Below are positions 25,189 through 34,678 of a stretch of DNA of 64,000 nucleotides, in pieces. The number at the start of each line of letters is the position of its first letter. Positions within the stretch are counted from its first letter, which is position 1. The notes under the pieces were generated by a model. That model was not told where the DNA came from. It saw only the letters and a list, made by a program, of their open reading frames with translations, and searched no databases. Origin of the DNA: Streptomyces canus (GTDB lineage: Bacteria; Actinomycetota; Actinomycetes; Streptomycetales; Streptomycetaceae); NCBI RefSeq assembly GCF_030816965.1, contig NZ_JAUSYQ010000002.1:4311001-4375000 (forward strand), in the 5' to 3' direction. The translations under genes and the position numbers were made by a program.

Positions 25189-25878
25189 ATGGCGCTCTCC
25201 GATTCCGCGCGAACGCGGATTCTTCCGACCGAGCGCCTCACCCCGCGTCGGCAGCTTGAAGTCATCGACGCCATAGCCGAACTCGGTGGCCCCGACCGGG
25301 CGCCCGTCAGGGCCACGACCGTCGGGAAGCGGCTCAATATCGCTCCGAGGTCCGTCAGTGGGACGGCCGGTTTCCTAGCTCAGGCCGGGATCTTTCGGTC
25401 CGACCCCGGCTCCTTGGCACTGACCGAGCTCGGTTTGACGCTCGCACAGTTGCGAAGCACCGATTCGGCACGCGCCCGGCTTCTGCTGCGGGACAGCTGG
25501 CAGGGCCAGTGGTTCCAGCGATCCGCAGTACAACACCTGTCGTCCGGGCCTTTGGAGGAAGCCGAGCTGGCCCGACGGCTCAAGGCCGGCGCCCCAGGCC
25601 CCGCGGAACGCGGCCTCTATCTCACGGAGTGGCTGGTGTACGCCCTACTGGTCCACCGTGACGAACTGGGGCGATGCACAATCCCCGCCGGAGAGGAGCC
25701 CCCGACAGCCTCCGCACCGAAGGAGCAGGAGTCATTGGGAGTTCTGGATCCGTTGATGAGTGCCACTCCCGCCGAGATCTCAGCGTTGCCCGATGCCCAG
25801 TTCATCGCATTGATGGGCGCTTACCAGACCGTCTTCGCCTCGCTGTCTCCGCCGATTCGACAGCAGACCAAGGGCTGA
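25189..25878 (+). CDS. Hypothetical protein with N-terminal winged helix
   Basis: A 229-residue protein starting MALSDSARTRILPTERLTPR with GGAGGT 6-8 nt upstream of ATG 25189. Residues about 20-75 look like a winged helix (VRATTVGKRLNIAPRSVSGT, then FLAQAGIFRSDPGSLALTELG). The rest is helical and ends in PDAQFIALMGAYQTVFASL. It resembles replication- or plasmid-associated DNA-binding proteins only in outline. No family recognised. Confidence 0.6.
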   Translation: MALSDSARTRILPTERLTPRRQLEVIDAIAELGGPDRAPVRATTVGKRLNIAPRSVSGTAGFLAQAGIFRSDPGSLALTELGLTLAQLRSTDSARARLLLRDSWQGQWFQRSAVQHLSSGPLEEAELARRLKAGAPGPAERGLYLTEWLVYALLVHRDELGRCTIPAGEEPPTASAPKEQESLGVLDPLMSATPAEISALPDAQFIALMGAYQTVFASLSPPIRQQTKG

Positions 25879-26081
25879 CCGAGCCCTCTTCCCGGCGCCA
25901 CGCGGCTTCTCGGCCGTGGCGCCTCTTCACCGCCTGCACTCGCCGAGCCAGGCGGTCAGCGGTCGTGCCACCACGGAGGAGCTGTGTCGGCACAGCGCTT
26001 GATCATGTCTGCGTCCTGCCAGCGCGGCCGCTGCGTCTGTCACCCCCGTTTGCCTCCCTCCTGTTGCCGCGGAGATCATCC

Positions 26082-27155
26082 ATGCCCAAGGTGTCGCATG
26101 TATGGAACACCACGATTTCGACCGTTTTGATCCCTTCATTCGCGCATCCTGTTGTTCAGGGATCAGAGCCGGTTGTGCTGGTGCCACCCCGGCGAAGGGC
26201 CCTCACTGTGGGAAGCGATCCCTCTCTCACGTACGCGTTCGGCCGTGTCCAGGACGCCTGGCAGACGATGGCCGCCCGCGGCGAGTTCACCGAGCAGACC
26301 CTCGACAAGTTCGGTCTGTTGCTCAAGCGCTGTGAGCGCTACATGCAACTGCGCGGGGTCGTCGTCCTCGGCGATGTCACTGCCGATCTGGCCGAGGATT
26401 TCGTCACCGCCCGCGGCCGCAGCCGCCACGGCCGCGTCACCGACTCTGCGGCGGCCACGATGCGGCTGCGTCGCTCGGTGGTCCGCACCGCCTACCGCAC
26501 CCTGCGCGAACTCGGTCTGAGCGACGCCGACCCCGCCCGGGACATCGTCCTGCCCGCTCGCGCGATCGGTGGCGTCCGGCCGCTGGCCGAGGACGAGGTC
26601 ATTGATCTGCGCCACCGCGCCTCGTTCGTCACCCGTCCGAGCCGTCATGGAGCCGCCGCCGCGCTCGCGCTGGCCGGTGGTCACAGCGGGGAGATCGGGC
26701 ACATCCGCGTACGAGACCTCGACGTCAGCCGTCGCCGCGTGTGGATGCACGGCTCCACCAAGGTGGACGCACGCTGGTGCCCCCTGGACGACTGGGGCCT
26801 CAACGTCCTGACCAGCCGCGCCCAGTTCGTCAGCGCACGGCAACTGCGCAAGGAGTCCGCACCGAACGCCCGTCTGGCCGTGTCCGACCGGCATGGCTCC
26901 GACGCCTACCTGCAGGCACGTGCCTGTGTCGCCCTGGGCGACCTCCTCAGGCGCATCGGTCTGGGTGACGAGGAGGACGTCAAACCGTCCTCGATCACTG
27001 CCTGGGCCGCGGTCGCTGAGTTCGAACGCACCGGGCTCATCGAGGACGCCGCCCGTCGTCTCGGCCTACGCTCCCTGGATCGCGCCGCAGCGGTCGTCGG
27101 CCACACATGGCGCACTCCCAGCTCTGAGGACGGGCAGGAGGCGGCCGGTGCCTGA
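26082..27155 (+). CDS. Degenerate tyrosine-recombinase-like protein
   Basis: A 357-residue protein. A SAM-like core-binding region (LKRCERYMQLRGVVVLGDVT, DFVTARGRSRHGRVTDSAAA) precedes an integrase-like region. There the motif usually read as T-G-x-R-x-x-E is ALAGGHSGEIGHIRVRDLDV, so the first catalytic Arg is replaced by His. Later VVGHTW resembles the box-II GH, but no catalytic Tyr follows. The protein is therefore probably not a standard recombinase. GGAG lies 7 nt before ATG 26082. Its 3' end overlaps the next gene by 8 nt, so the two act together. It may be a regulatory or DNA-binding derivative. Confidence 0.6.
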   Translation: MPKVSHVWNTTISTVLIPSFAHPVVQGSEPVVLVPPRRRALTVGSDPSLTYAFGRVQDAWQTMAARGEFTEQTLDKFGLLLKRCERYMQLRGVVVLGDVTADLAEDFVTARGRSRHGRVTDSAAATMRLRRSVVRTAYRTLRELGLSDADPARDIVLPARAIGGVRPLAEDEVIDLRHRASFVTRPSRHGAAAALALAGGHSGEIGHIRVRDLDVSRRRVWMHGSTKVDARWCPLDDWGLNVLTSRAQFVSARQLRKESAPNARLAVSDRHGSDAYLQARACVALGDLLRRIGLGDEEDVKPSSITAWAAVAEFERTGLIEDAARRLGLRSLDRAAAVVGHTWRTPSSEDGQEAAGA

Positions 27156-28629
27156 CGACATCTTCGGCGACCCTGTCCCTCAGGACCTCCGGCCCAGCCG
27201 AAAGCGCCAGCTGAGCGACAGGGAACAGCGCACCCAGCAACAGCGGATCGCGGACTGCCTCGACGAGCCCCTCATCTACGAGATGGCCGAGCGCCTGCCC
27301 GCGCCGGCCAGCCGCGGCTGCCCCCGCCAGTACCCAGCCGTCGTCTACCTCCTACTCGCCGCTCTGATGACCGTCACCGGCTCCAAACGCTCCGCCGTCG
27401 GCACCCTCGACGACAAACAGTGGCGTGCCGTCCGCGCCTCCATACGACGGAACGCCGGACGCACCGCAGCCGCCCTGCTGCCGCTCACCGCACCGAGTCG
27501 CTTCCAGTACCAGTACGCCGAGCTGAAGCTCCTGGCCCCCAGCATCGATCTGCTCCAGGACCTCTTCGAGCAGCACGCCGTCCAACAGGCTCTGCACCAG
27601 GGCCTGTTCCCGGAGAACGTCACGCGCAACTGGGTAAGGCCCGAGCGGCGCCAACTCCTCGTCGGCGACGCCACTGTCCCCAAAGCGCCCTCCAAAGCGG
27701 AGCACTCCTTCACCGTCGACACCACCACCGGGGAGATGCGCAGACATCGAGTAGACCCCGCGGCCCGCCTCTACTACGAGAACGGCGAGAAGGAGAAGCG
27801 TCCCGCACGGGGCACAAAGTGGTTCTTCGCCTCGGCCCGTGACGACGGCTACTGGCAGCGCGTCATCCTGACCGTCCGGCATGTCGCCGGCGGCGACTAC
27901 GAAGACGAGGCCGCCGTCGCCGTCCGTTCCTTCAGCCATCTGAGCAGCGTGCTGCCCGGTTGCATGGGCGTCATCTACGACGGAACGTTCCGCGGCGTCC
28001 ACCGCGACGCCCTCGCCCGGCGCGGACTGCTGGTCATCAACCGGCAGCACGGCTCGGTCAAGCCACGTGCCTACGAACTCCTGCGCTTCGGGCGCTGCCG
28101 CCACGACCTGTGGTGCGACCAGGGCCGCATCGCCGAGCGCGTCCTCCTCGACGACGGCACGAGCACCCTGATCCCCGTCCCCATCAGTCGCCTCGAACAC
28201 CGGCAGGGCCGCACGAAGTCACGCTGGTACCACCTGCTGCTCATCCCCTGCCGCCACGGCGCCCACGCGTACCGCGTCCAGGTCGCGATCACCACGACCC
28301 CCAATGACCGCACCGGCACGGACCCGGCTACCGGCCGCAGACAGAAGAGCGACGCCGAGCGCGACTTCCACCGCGCCGAACACCTTCAACAGATCCCGGA
28401 GTCCACCCTCACCCACCAGCAGCTCTACCCCTACCGCAGCGACTCCGAGTCCGTACACAACCAGTTGGACCAGAGCATGTGGAACAACCGCATGATCTCC
28501 TACGGTCTCGAACGCCAGAAGGTCTTCCTCCTCGGCTTCGCCCTCGCCCAGAACGCCACCAGCCGACGCGTCTCGCTGGAGCGATCAGGGGCACTACAGG
28601 CGGTGGGAACAGGGCGGAAGTCGGCGTAG
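27148..28629 (+). CDS. DDE-transposase-like protein coupled to the recombinase-like gene
   Basis: A 493-residue protein starting at GTG 27148 with AGGAGG upstream, overlapping the previous stop by 8 nt. Candidate catalytic acids sit in a DDE-fold order: D in LLVGDATVPK, D in MGVIYDGTFRGVHRDAL, and E in YRSDSESVHNQLD before a basic C-terminal helix region. Downstream of the first D is FTVDTTTGEMRRHRVDPAAR, and a cysteine pair in RFGRCRHDLWCDQG could bind metal. No flanking terminal repeats were found, so it is not an obvious IS. It could be a domesticated or unit-type transposase working with the recombinase-like partner. Confidence 0.5.
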   Translation: MPDDIFGDPVPQDLRPSRKRQLSDREQRTQQQRIADCLDEPLIYEMAERLPAPASRGCPRQYPAVVYLLLAALMTVTGSKRSAVGTLDDKQWRAVRASIRRNAGRTAAALLPLTAPSRFQYQYAELKLLAPSIDLLQDLFEQHAVQQALHQGLFPENVTRNWVRPERRQLLVGDATVPKAPSKAEHSFTVDTTTGEMRRHRVDPAARLYYENGEKEKRPARGTKWFFASARDDGYWQRVILTVRHVAGGDYEDEAAVAVRSFSHLSSVLPGCMGVIYDGTFRGVHRDALARRGLLVINRQHGSVKPRAYELLRFGRCRHDLWCDQGRIAERVLLDDGTSTLIPVPISRLEHRQGRTKSRWYHLLLIPCRHGAHAYRVQVAITTTPNDRTGTDPATGRRQKSDAERDFHRAEHLQQIPESTLTHQQLYPYRSDSESVHNQLDQSMWNNRMISYGLERQKVFLLGFALAQNATSRRVSLERSGALQAVGTGRKSA

Positions 28630-29388
28630 TACTGCCGAGAAGATCAGTCGGCGGCTCTCTGCCTGCTTCCATGACGGATCAACCGATGGGGACAGCCGGG
28701 CACCGGGATGCGGACGCTCACGCCGCACGATGACGCGGGTGCCGTCGGGGTAGCCGGTGAGGTCGATCATGCCGGTCAGCTCGGCGGCCTCTGCTCCGTC
28801 GCGCAGGGATCCGTCCTGTTCCAGGGCCGGGTGCCAGAGACCCGGTCGGGCAGGGCCCGGATGTGGTGCAGGAAGCACAGCAGCGGGTGGTAGCCGAAGC
28901 CGCGCTTGTAGGCGGCGGCTGCCTGCTCCTTCTCGGAGTGGCAGGTGACCAGGGTGGCGTCGAGGTCCAGGACCAGGCAGGGCAGGTCGCGCCCGCCCGC
29001 GCGGGACGCTGGTATGCCGTCGCGGGTGTCGGCGGCTTGCAGCCAGGCGATTTCGCGTGCGGTGGGTGTGGCGGCGACCGGGCCGAACACCTCGCGCTGG
29101 TCACGCAGGACAGCGAGGTCAGTGATGGTCTCGCCGCCGTCGGCGAGCATCACGGCCAGGTCGACCGCCACCCGGCCGGGGGCGTGCCCCGTGCCCCGTG
29201 CCGCGCGGCCGCAGCCGACGCAACCATCCGCCACGGCATGGCTGGGGCAGGGCTGCGAGGCGGGTGAATGCGCTGGTCGGGCCGGTGACTTCGGCCAGAT
29301 CGGCCGGCAGACGGGATCCGGCATGGCTGACCACCCCGCGACCGTCGGCCGAGACCACAAGTCGGGGACGTGACCCGGTGGTGTGCAC
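28630..29388 (-). pseudogene. Decayed IS1380-family transposase
   Basis: Minus-strand homology in pieces: the start GTG 29388 reads HTTGSRPRLVVSADGRGVVS. After a frameshift comes RVAVDLAVMLADGGETITDL and LVLDLDATLVTCHSEKEQAA up to GYHPLLCFL. A large internal deletion follows, then TGMIDLTGYPDGTRVIVRRE near the end in another frame. These are recognisable IS1380-type DDE transposase segments. About half of the expected 450 residues are missing, so the element is inactive. A short inverted repeat lies just upstream at 29392-29462. Confidence 0.75.
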
Positions 29389-29391
29389 GCG

Positions 29392-29462
29392 GAAAGTGCC
29401 TTCCCCCTCGAGACGACAGAAGCCTTGGACAAGCCCTGTCGTCCCAGGTCAGAAGGCACTTT
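29392..29462. repeat. Inverted repeat upstream of the IS1380 remnant
   Basis: AAAGTGCCTTC at 29392-29402 is repeated inverted as GAAGGCACTTT at 29452-29462. It flanks the likely promoter of the transposase remnant and may mark its end. Confidence 0.45.
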
Positions 29463-29549
29463 CGCTGTGCCGCTCATGCTCCGGACACGACCCCGAGTGA
29501 AACGCGCGGGCCAGGGCGTGTTTCCGTGCCCGTTGCCTCGCTGCCGGGC

Positions 29550-30344
29550 TCAGAACCCGGGGAAAATCCTGCGCAGGTCGTCGAGGGTGAGGGTGTCGCC
29601 GGTGAGGGTCACGGAGGACGGGGTGTGGGCGGGGGCGTGCCGACCGGCGACGAGTCGCAGCCACCACTCGGCGGGAGCCGTCAGCACGGCGTCGGCGTTC
29701 TCGGGTTCGCCGGTGAGCGCGACCGTCTTGCCCACCGAGAGACCGAAGGCGCGCTCGGGTGCGGTGGTGTGCACCGCGACGGCGACGGGGCGGTTCTCCA
29801 GGGCGTCCGCCTTGCCGAGGAAGCCCAGCATCATTCCGGCCTGGTCGAGGAGCGGCCCGGTCGCGGCGGACGCCAGGGTCGTCGACGGGTCGAAGGCCAT
29901 CTCGACGTCCCACGAGTGGTGGGCGAACTCACTGAGCCGGAGCCCCGCCGCGGTCGCGACGTCCACCGGCGCGGGCAGGAAGCCGAGGTCGATCCGGAGG
30001 TCGCTGCGGGCCCCCGCGTCGAGGCCCTCGTAACGTTCGACCAGCGCCTGGTTGGCGGTGACGAAGCCTTCGGCGCGCTCGGCCGGGGTCATCGCGTCCC
30101 AGCGGGCCCACACCGACTTGTTGAAGTCGCCGTCGGGGGCACCCGTACCGCCCGTCGCGCCCTCCAGTGCGGCCAGGCCAATTTCGGCGCCGCTGCCCAG
30201 ATGGCTGAGCACCTGGGAGACGTCCCACTCCGACGCGCCGGACGGGCGGGTGAGATCGGCGGCGGTGAGTCTGTGCACCACAGCGGCGAGGTGGTTGTGC
30301 CCGCTGCGCAGGGCGCCGATGATCCGGTCTGTGGCTTCGGTCAT
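29550..30344 (-). CDS. Mycothiol-dependent maleylpyruvate isomerase-like protein
   Basis: A 264-residue protein with the MDMPI/DinB-type four-helix N-terminal domain: LRSGHNHLAAVVHRLTAADL, then PSGASEWDVSQVLSHLG. The His that binds metal is in the SHLG segment and again in EFAHHSWDVEMAFD. A C-terminal domain of the TIGR03083/MDMPI_C kind follows. The family uses mycothiol, the actinobacterial thiol, for isomerisation or conjugation. The ATG at 30344 follows GGGGAA 5 nt upstream. The neighbouring dioxygenase remnant suggests a former aromatic catabolic cluster. Confidence 0.8.
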   Translation of the reverse strand: MTEATDRIIGALRSGHNHLAAVVHRLTAADLTRPSGASEWDVSQVLSHLGSGAEIGLAALEGATGGTGAPDGDFNKSVWARWDAMTPAERAEGFVTANQALVERYEGLDAGARSDLRIDLGFLPAPVDVATAAGLRLSEFAHHSWDVEMAFDPSTTLASAATGPLLDQAGMMLGFLGKADALENRPVAVAVHTTAPERAFGLSVGKTVALTGEPENADAVLTAPAEWWLRLVAGRHAPAHTPSSVTLTGDTLTLDDLRRIFPGF

Positions 30345-30402
30345 GTTCTTTTCCCCAATGAAGGCGATCTGATTCGGTGTTGTCGTCACACGGCTGTCGG
30401 TG

Positions 30403-30965
30403 TCACACGGCGGTCTGGAACGAGTGCTTGGAGAAGCCGATCGTGTACCCCTCGACGGTGGTCCGCACCGGCCGGTCGGGGTGCGCGGCGGCGCCCAGGG
30501 TGATGAACAGCGGGATGTAGTGGTCGACGGTCGGATGGGCGTACGGCATACCGGGCGCCCTCGTCCGGAACGCGGCGAGTTCGTCCACCATGCCGCGCGC
30601 GAGGGCGTCGGCGGCCCAGGCGTCGAAGTCGGCGGACCAGCCCGGGACTTGGCCTTCGAGCATCGCACGGCTGATGAACGGCAGCCCGTGCATCATAAAG
30701 CCGGAGCCGATCACCAGCACACCCTCCTCGGCCAGCGGGTACATGGCCATCAGCGGCACCCAGGCCCCCCCCCCGTGGTCGAGCCCTCGGCCGGCGTGCT
30801 GGTGGACCGGTTCGCCGTCCGGCATGGTTCCGGCGACTCGGCGGGCGAGCGCGGTCGCGTCAGGGGTGTCGTACCGCATCGTGTAGTAGCGCGGGTGGAA
30901 GCCCCCGAAGGCGTAGACGAGCGGGGTGTGCGCGGCCGGTCCGGACAAGGACAGCGACCAGGCAG
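30403..30965 (-). pseudogene. 5'-truncated DODA-type dioxygenase
   Basis: Homologous to the intact dioxygenase at 6.3-7.1 kb, but only from the PLVYAFGGFHPRYYTMRYD segment onward; the SHG and SAHW metal-binding motifs are missing, so it cannot be active. GLDHGGGAWVPLMAM contains two extra glycines over a run of ten C (about 30765-30774). Homology stops near 30962, where it abuts the tail of the royal-jelly-like pseudogene. This is a recombination scar between two unrelated genes. Confidence 0.75.
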
Positions 30966-30988
30966 TTACGTGACGCGGGCCGGAGAGG

Positions 30989-31508
30989 TCACACGAGCCT
31001 GACCGGCCCGGCGTCGATCGGCAGGCGGACCAGGAGATAAGGCTTGCGGCGCAGATCCTCGCCCTCGTGGAAGAGCGACATCCGGTTGAGCTGGCTGGCG
31101 GTGGCGTACAGGTGCCGGTCCGAGGCGACGGAACAGCGGGTTTCCGGTGTCGAGGATCCATAGCCGGTCGGCTGGGTCGACGACGACGCTCTGCACCGAC
31201 TGGAAGTGCCCGGCCAGGTCGGAGGCGTCCTCGCGGTTCACCTCAGCGTTGGGGTAGGCCACGGGCTTCCCGTGCCGCAGTTCGGCGACGGTGAACGGGA
31301 CGTCGTCGCCCCAGCGGGGGAAGTTGACGAAGATACGGCCGTGGCGTGAGACGGTGACACCCGTCGGCATCGAGCCCCAGAAGCGGGCGACGACCGTGTA
31401 CTGACCGGCGGTTGGGCCAGCGGTTGGACTGGTGGCGTGGGCGGGTCCGGCGAGTTGGGCGGCGGCCAGCGATGCGGTGGTCGCGCTGAGGAATGTACGT
31501 CGTTTCAT
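30989..31508 (-). pseudogene. Royal-jelly/Yellow-family secreted protein, internally deleted
   Basis: The ATG at 31508 begins a Tat-like signal peptide, MKRRTFLSATTASLAAAQLA. Then come GQYTVVARFWGSMPTGVTVS and SVVVDPADRLWILDTGNPLF, typical of the MRJP/Yellow beta-propeller family. The sequence jumps by deletion and frameshift to the family's C-terminal SQLNRMSLFHEGEDLRRKPY ending at 30989. About half the propeller is missing, so it is non-functional. The start overlaps the stop of the short upstream ORF (ATGA). Confidence 0.7.
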
Positions 31509-31696
31509 GGGAGCGTCTCCTGTTGGGTCTGGCGCACCATGAACTTCGCCGTGGACAGCAGTTCTCTGGTGCGCGGGTGGCGGGCGGTGAGGTCCATCGT
31601 TGAGAACGCCCTGTCGTGGATGCGCAGCGCGAGACGGTCGCGGTGGAACCCTGGAGATTCCCTGCTTTCCTGCGCTGATTCGTGTCCTGTGAACAA
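31505..31696 (-). CDS. Short ORF coupled to the royal-jelly-like pseudogene
   Basis: A 63-residue frame ending RELLSTAKFMVRQTQQETLP. Its stop overlaps the next start by ATGA, the only reason to think it was translated. It may be the C-terminal remnant of a larger gene lost when the exporter to its right was joined. No family recognised. Confidence 0.35.
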   Translation of the reverse strand: MFTGHESAQESRESPGFHRDRLALRIHDRAFSTMDLTARHPRTRELLSTAKFMVRQTQQETLP

Positions 31697-31739
31697 CAGT
31701 CATCGCAGGTGGCAGGGCGTCTCCAGGGTGGATCCAGGC

Positions 31740-33239
31740 TCAGTGGGCCATCACGGGCTCGCCCTCGGACGGCTCCAGAGCCCGATTCGGCAGCAGGAAC
31801 GCCGCGAGCACCGCACCGACCACGAAGAACCCGGAGCCCCACGCCAGGGTGGCCGTGTAGCCCTCGACCCCGGCCTGCGCCGCGGCCAGCGCGCCGGGCT
31901 TGTGCGAAGTCAGGTAATCGGTCGCGGCCGACGAGGCGACGGTGGTCAGCAGCGCCGTACTGATCGAGCCGCCCACCTGCTGACCGGTGTTGATCAGCGC
32001 CGAGGCGACGCCCGTGTCCTCGTGGCGCAGGCCTGAGGTCGCCCCCTGGAACGCGGTGGTCATCACCGCGCCGATGCCGAGGCCCAGCAGGATCAGGCCG
32101 GGCATGATGTGGGCGGCGTAGGTGCTGTCCAGTTCGAGCCGGGTCAGCAGGGCCATACCGGCTGCGGCGACCAGGAAGCCGGCGCTGACGACGATCTTCG
32201 GGCCGACCCTGGGCAGCACCAGCGAAGGCATCGTGGTCGACGAAGCGACGACGGCCGCGACCATCGGCAGGAACGCCAGACCGGTCTTGATCGGCGAGTA
32301 GCCGAGGCTGGCCGCGAAGTAGTAGGTCAGGAACAGGAAGATCGAGAACATCCCCATGCCCAGGACGAACACCGCCATGAACGAACCACCGCGGGTCCGG
32401 TCCAGCACGACGCGCAGTGGCAGCAGCGGATGCGCGACCCTGGACTGCAGCCATACGAACACCGCGAGCAGCACCACGCCGACGATCATGGAGCCGAGGG
32501 CGACCGGGTTGGTCCAGCTGGTGGACTCGACGTGCGCGAACCCGTAGACGACGGCGAACAGCGCGGCGCTCACCACGACGATGCCAGGAATATCGAGTTT
32601 GGGCTTCTTGGTGATCATGGGCTTGGCCAGCAGCATCAAGGCGCCGATCAGGGCGGGGGCCGCGAAGGCGACGTTCACGTACATCACCCAGCGCCAGGAG
32701 GCCCATTCGGTGAGCATGCCGCCGAGCAGCAGCCCGATCGCGCCGCCCGCACCGCCCAGCGCACTGAAGATACCGAAGGCCTTCGCCCTTTCGGACTTCT
32801 CGGTGAAGGTCACACTGAGCAGTGAGAGCGCCGCGGGCGCGAGCACTGCGGCGAAGAGGCCTTGGGCAACACGTGCCGCGACGAAGATCTCGAAGCTGCC
32901 GGCCGAGCCGCCGACGACGGACGCGGCCCCGAAACCTGCCAAGCCGATCACGAAGAGGGTACGTCGGCCCAACAGGTCACCGAGTCGGCCGCCGAGCAGC
33001 AGCAGGCTGCCGAACGCCAGGGCGTAACCCGTGATGACCCACTGCCGGCTGCCGTCGCTGAAGCCGAGATCTTGCTGCGCCTCGGGCAGCGCGATGTTCA
33101 CGACGGTCGCATCGAGCATGACCATGAGCTGTGCCATGCCTATGACGGCCAGCACCCACCAGCGCACGGCATGTGAGCCGCGAAGGCCCGAGTCTTTCTT
33201 TCCGGAGGCGGGCGCCCCGCGGTCGATGCTGGTACTCAT
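31740..33239 (-). CDS. DHA2-family MFS exporter
   Basis: A 499-residue 14-helix exporter with LMVMLDATVVNIALPEAQ, motif A GGRLGDLLGRRT and motif C-like FSALGGAGGAIGLLLGGMLT. The start MSTSIDRG at 33239 fits the family. It is very close in sequence to the exporter at 7.8-9.3 kb. It lies on the same strand downstream of the thioredoxin-reductase-like pseudogene and hydrolase, probably under the promoter at 35.7 kb. A piece of a near-identical exporter gene is found at about 35.79-35.95 kb. Confidence 0.88.
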   Translation of the reverse strand: MSTSIDRGAPASGKKDSGLRGSHAVRWWVLAVIGMAQLMVMLDATVVNIALPEAQQDLGFSDGSRQWVITGYALAFGSLLLLGGRLGDLLGRRTLFVIGLAGFGAASVVGGSAGSFEIFVAARVAQGLFAAVLAPAALSLLSVTFTEKSERAKAFGIFSALGGAGGAIGLLLGGMLTEWASWRWVMYVNVAFAAPALIGALMLLAKPMITKKPKLDIPGIVVVSAALFAVVYGFAHVESTSWTNPVALGSMIVGVVLLAVFVWLQSRVAHPLLPLRVVLDRTRGGSFMAVFVLGMGMFSIFLFLTYYFAASLGYSPIKTGLAFLPMVAAVVASSTTMPSLVLPRVGPKIVVSAGFLVAAAGMALLTRLELDSTYAAHIMPGLILLGLGIGAVMTTAFQGATSGLRHEDTGVASALINTGQQVGGSISTALLTTVASSAATDYLTSHKPGALAAAQAGVEGYTATLAWGSGFFVVGAVLAAFLLPNRALEPSEGEPVMAH

Positions 33240-33249
33240 TTTTTCCCTT

Positions 33250-34678
33250 GCTTGCTGGGCATGGCTGAAAGCCGTCTGGAATCTGATTGGTTTCCTCACC
33301 GGTCAAGGTGAGGTGAGTGGGTGACGGGCTGAGATCTCAGGGCTTCGAGATCATCGTTGTGGCCGCTTTGGGGCTTGTCTCGGCGATCGCCTGGAGGGCC
33401 GCGTCGGTGTCCGCGGTGGCCAGCATCCTGTTGATGTCGGCGCCGGCGAGTGCGCCGGCCGCTGCGGAGGCCCCGACCTGGGCGACCAGATCGGTGGCGT
33501 TGCCGGCCACCCCACACACCCGGCACCTCGGTGGTGCCGGCCGGGCCGGAGGCGAAGCCGCGGCCCGTCGGCAGGTCCTGCACCGGCAGGCCCAGGCCTT
33601 CCAGGCCCTTTGTGCGGGCCTGCATCGGCGCGGCGACCGCGAGGACGCGGCGGGCCACGACCTGGCCGTCGGCCAGGCGCACCCCGGCGAGGGCACCGCC
33701 GGTGTCGTTGACGACCTCGGTGACCGGGGTGTCGATGACGCGGATGCCGCGGGCGGCGAAGCGGGCGCGGCTGTCCTCGTCCAGGTCGGTGCCGCGGGTG
33801 AAGTAGGTCAGGTCCTCGGTCAGCTGACGGAACAGATACGCGTGGTTGATGGAGGCGGGGCCGGTGGCGAGGATGCCGATGGGCTCGTCGCGCACCTCCC
33901 AGCCGTGGCAGTACGGGCAGTGCACCACACTGTGTCCCCAGTGCTCGGCGAGCCCGGGCACCTGTGGCAGCACATCCGTGAGGCCGGTGGCCACCAGGAT
34001 GCGGCGGGCGGTGATGTGGCGGCCGTCGGCCAGGGTGACGGTGAACCGCAGGTCCCCGTCCGCCGACGGGGCGGCGGACTCGGCCGAGACCACCTCGCCG
34101 GACACGACGCGTCCGCCGTACTGGCGCACCTGCTCCCGGCCCCGTCGAAGGAGTTCGGACGGCGGGGTGCCGTCCAGGGCGAGGAGACCGTGCACGGCCT
34201 TGGCGGGCGCGTTGCGCGGGGAGCCGCTGTCGATCACGACGACCGAGCGGCGGGAACGGGCGAGGATCAGTGCGCCGTTCAGCCCCGCGGCGCCCCCGCC
34301 GATCACCACCGCGTCGACGGTCCCCTCGGCCAGAGCGTCGCTCGCGTACAAAGGAGTCGCCACAGCCATGGCCTCCTGCCTTTCCTTGTCCGTCATGGTT
34401 GGGTCAACCCTTCGAGTTCTGGGTGGTTGGAGGGGGGTCAGCTGTTCAGGAAGCCCACGATGTGGTCGGCGACCGTCTTGGGCTGTTCGAGGTGCAGGAA
34501 GTGCCCTGCGCCGGGTACGACGACGCGTTCGAGGCCGTTCGTGTACAGGTCGTCCATGCCGTCGCTCAACTCCACGGACATGCAGTTGTCGTCGGCCCCG
34601 TGGAGGTAGAGCGAGGGGACGGTGAGGGCGCCGAAGACCCGGGCTTGCAGGGCTTGGGTCGCCTCGTCCGCGGGGGGC
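33250..34678 (-). repeat. Inverted duplication, copy A (1.43 kb)
   Basis: This segment, read on the minus strand, is nearly identical to 49189-50621 on the plus strand. It covers the hydrolase C-terminus, the whole reductase-like gene and the following leader including TCAGATTCCAGACGGCTTTC. Homology ends at CAGCAAGCAAGG, just before the exporter start. Sparse differences include one extra G that frameshifts the reductase in this copy. Confidence 0.85.
33337..34396 (-). pseudogene. CPYC thioredoxin-reductase-like gene, frameshifted copy
   Basis: It starts MTDKERQEAMAVATPLYASD like the intact copy at 49473-50516 and has the FAD motif VVIGGGAAGLNGAL and the CPYC active site in VVHCPYCHGWEVRDEP. 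One extra G near 33510-33513 (the frame reads VWGG where the intact copy reads VWVAG) shifts the frame over the final 60 codons. The expected C-terminal FAD-binding ATDLVAQVGASAAAGALAGA is therefore read out of frame. It is probably inactive; a sequencing error is possible but the intact copy argues for a real difference. Confidence 0.8.

Noticed and set aside
26082..29462. Recombinase-like and DDE-like genes plus IS1380 remnant as one composite transposon
   Set aside because: No matching terminal repeats flank the set, and the IS1380 piece is decayed and in the opposite orientation; treated as separate elements.
30765..30774. Run of ten C as a phase-variation tract
   Set aside because: The surrounding dioxygenase gene is already truncated at its 5' end, so slippage would have no functional effect.
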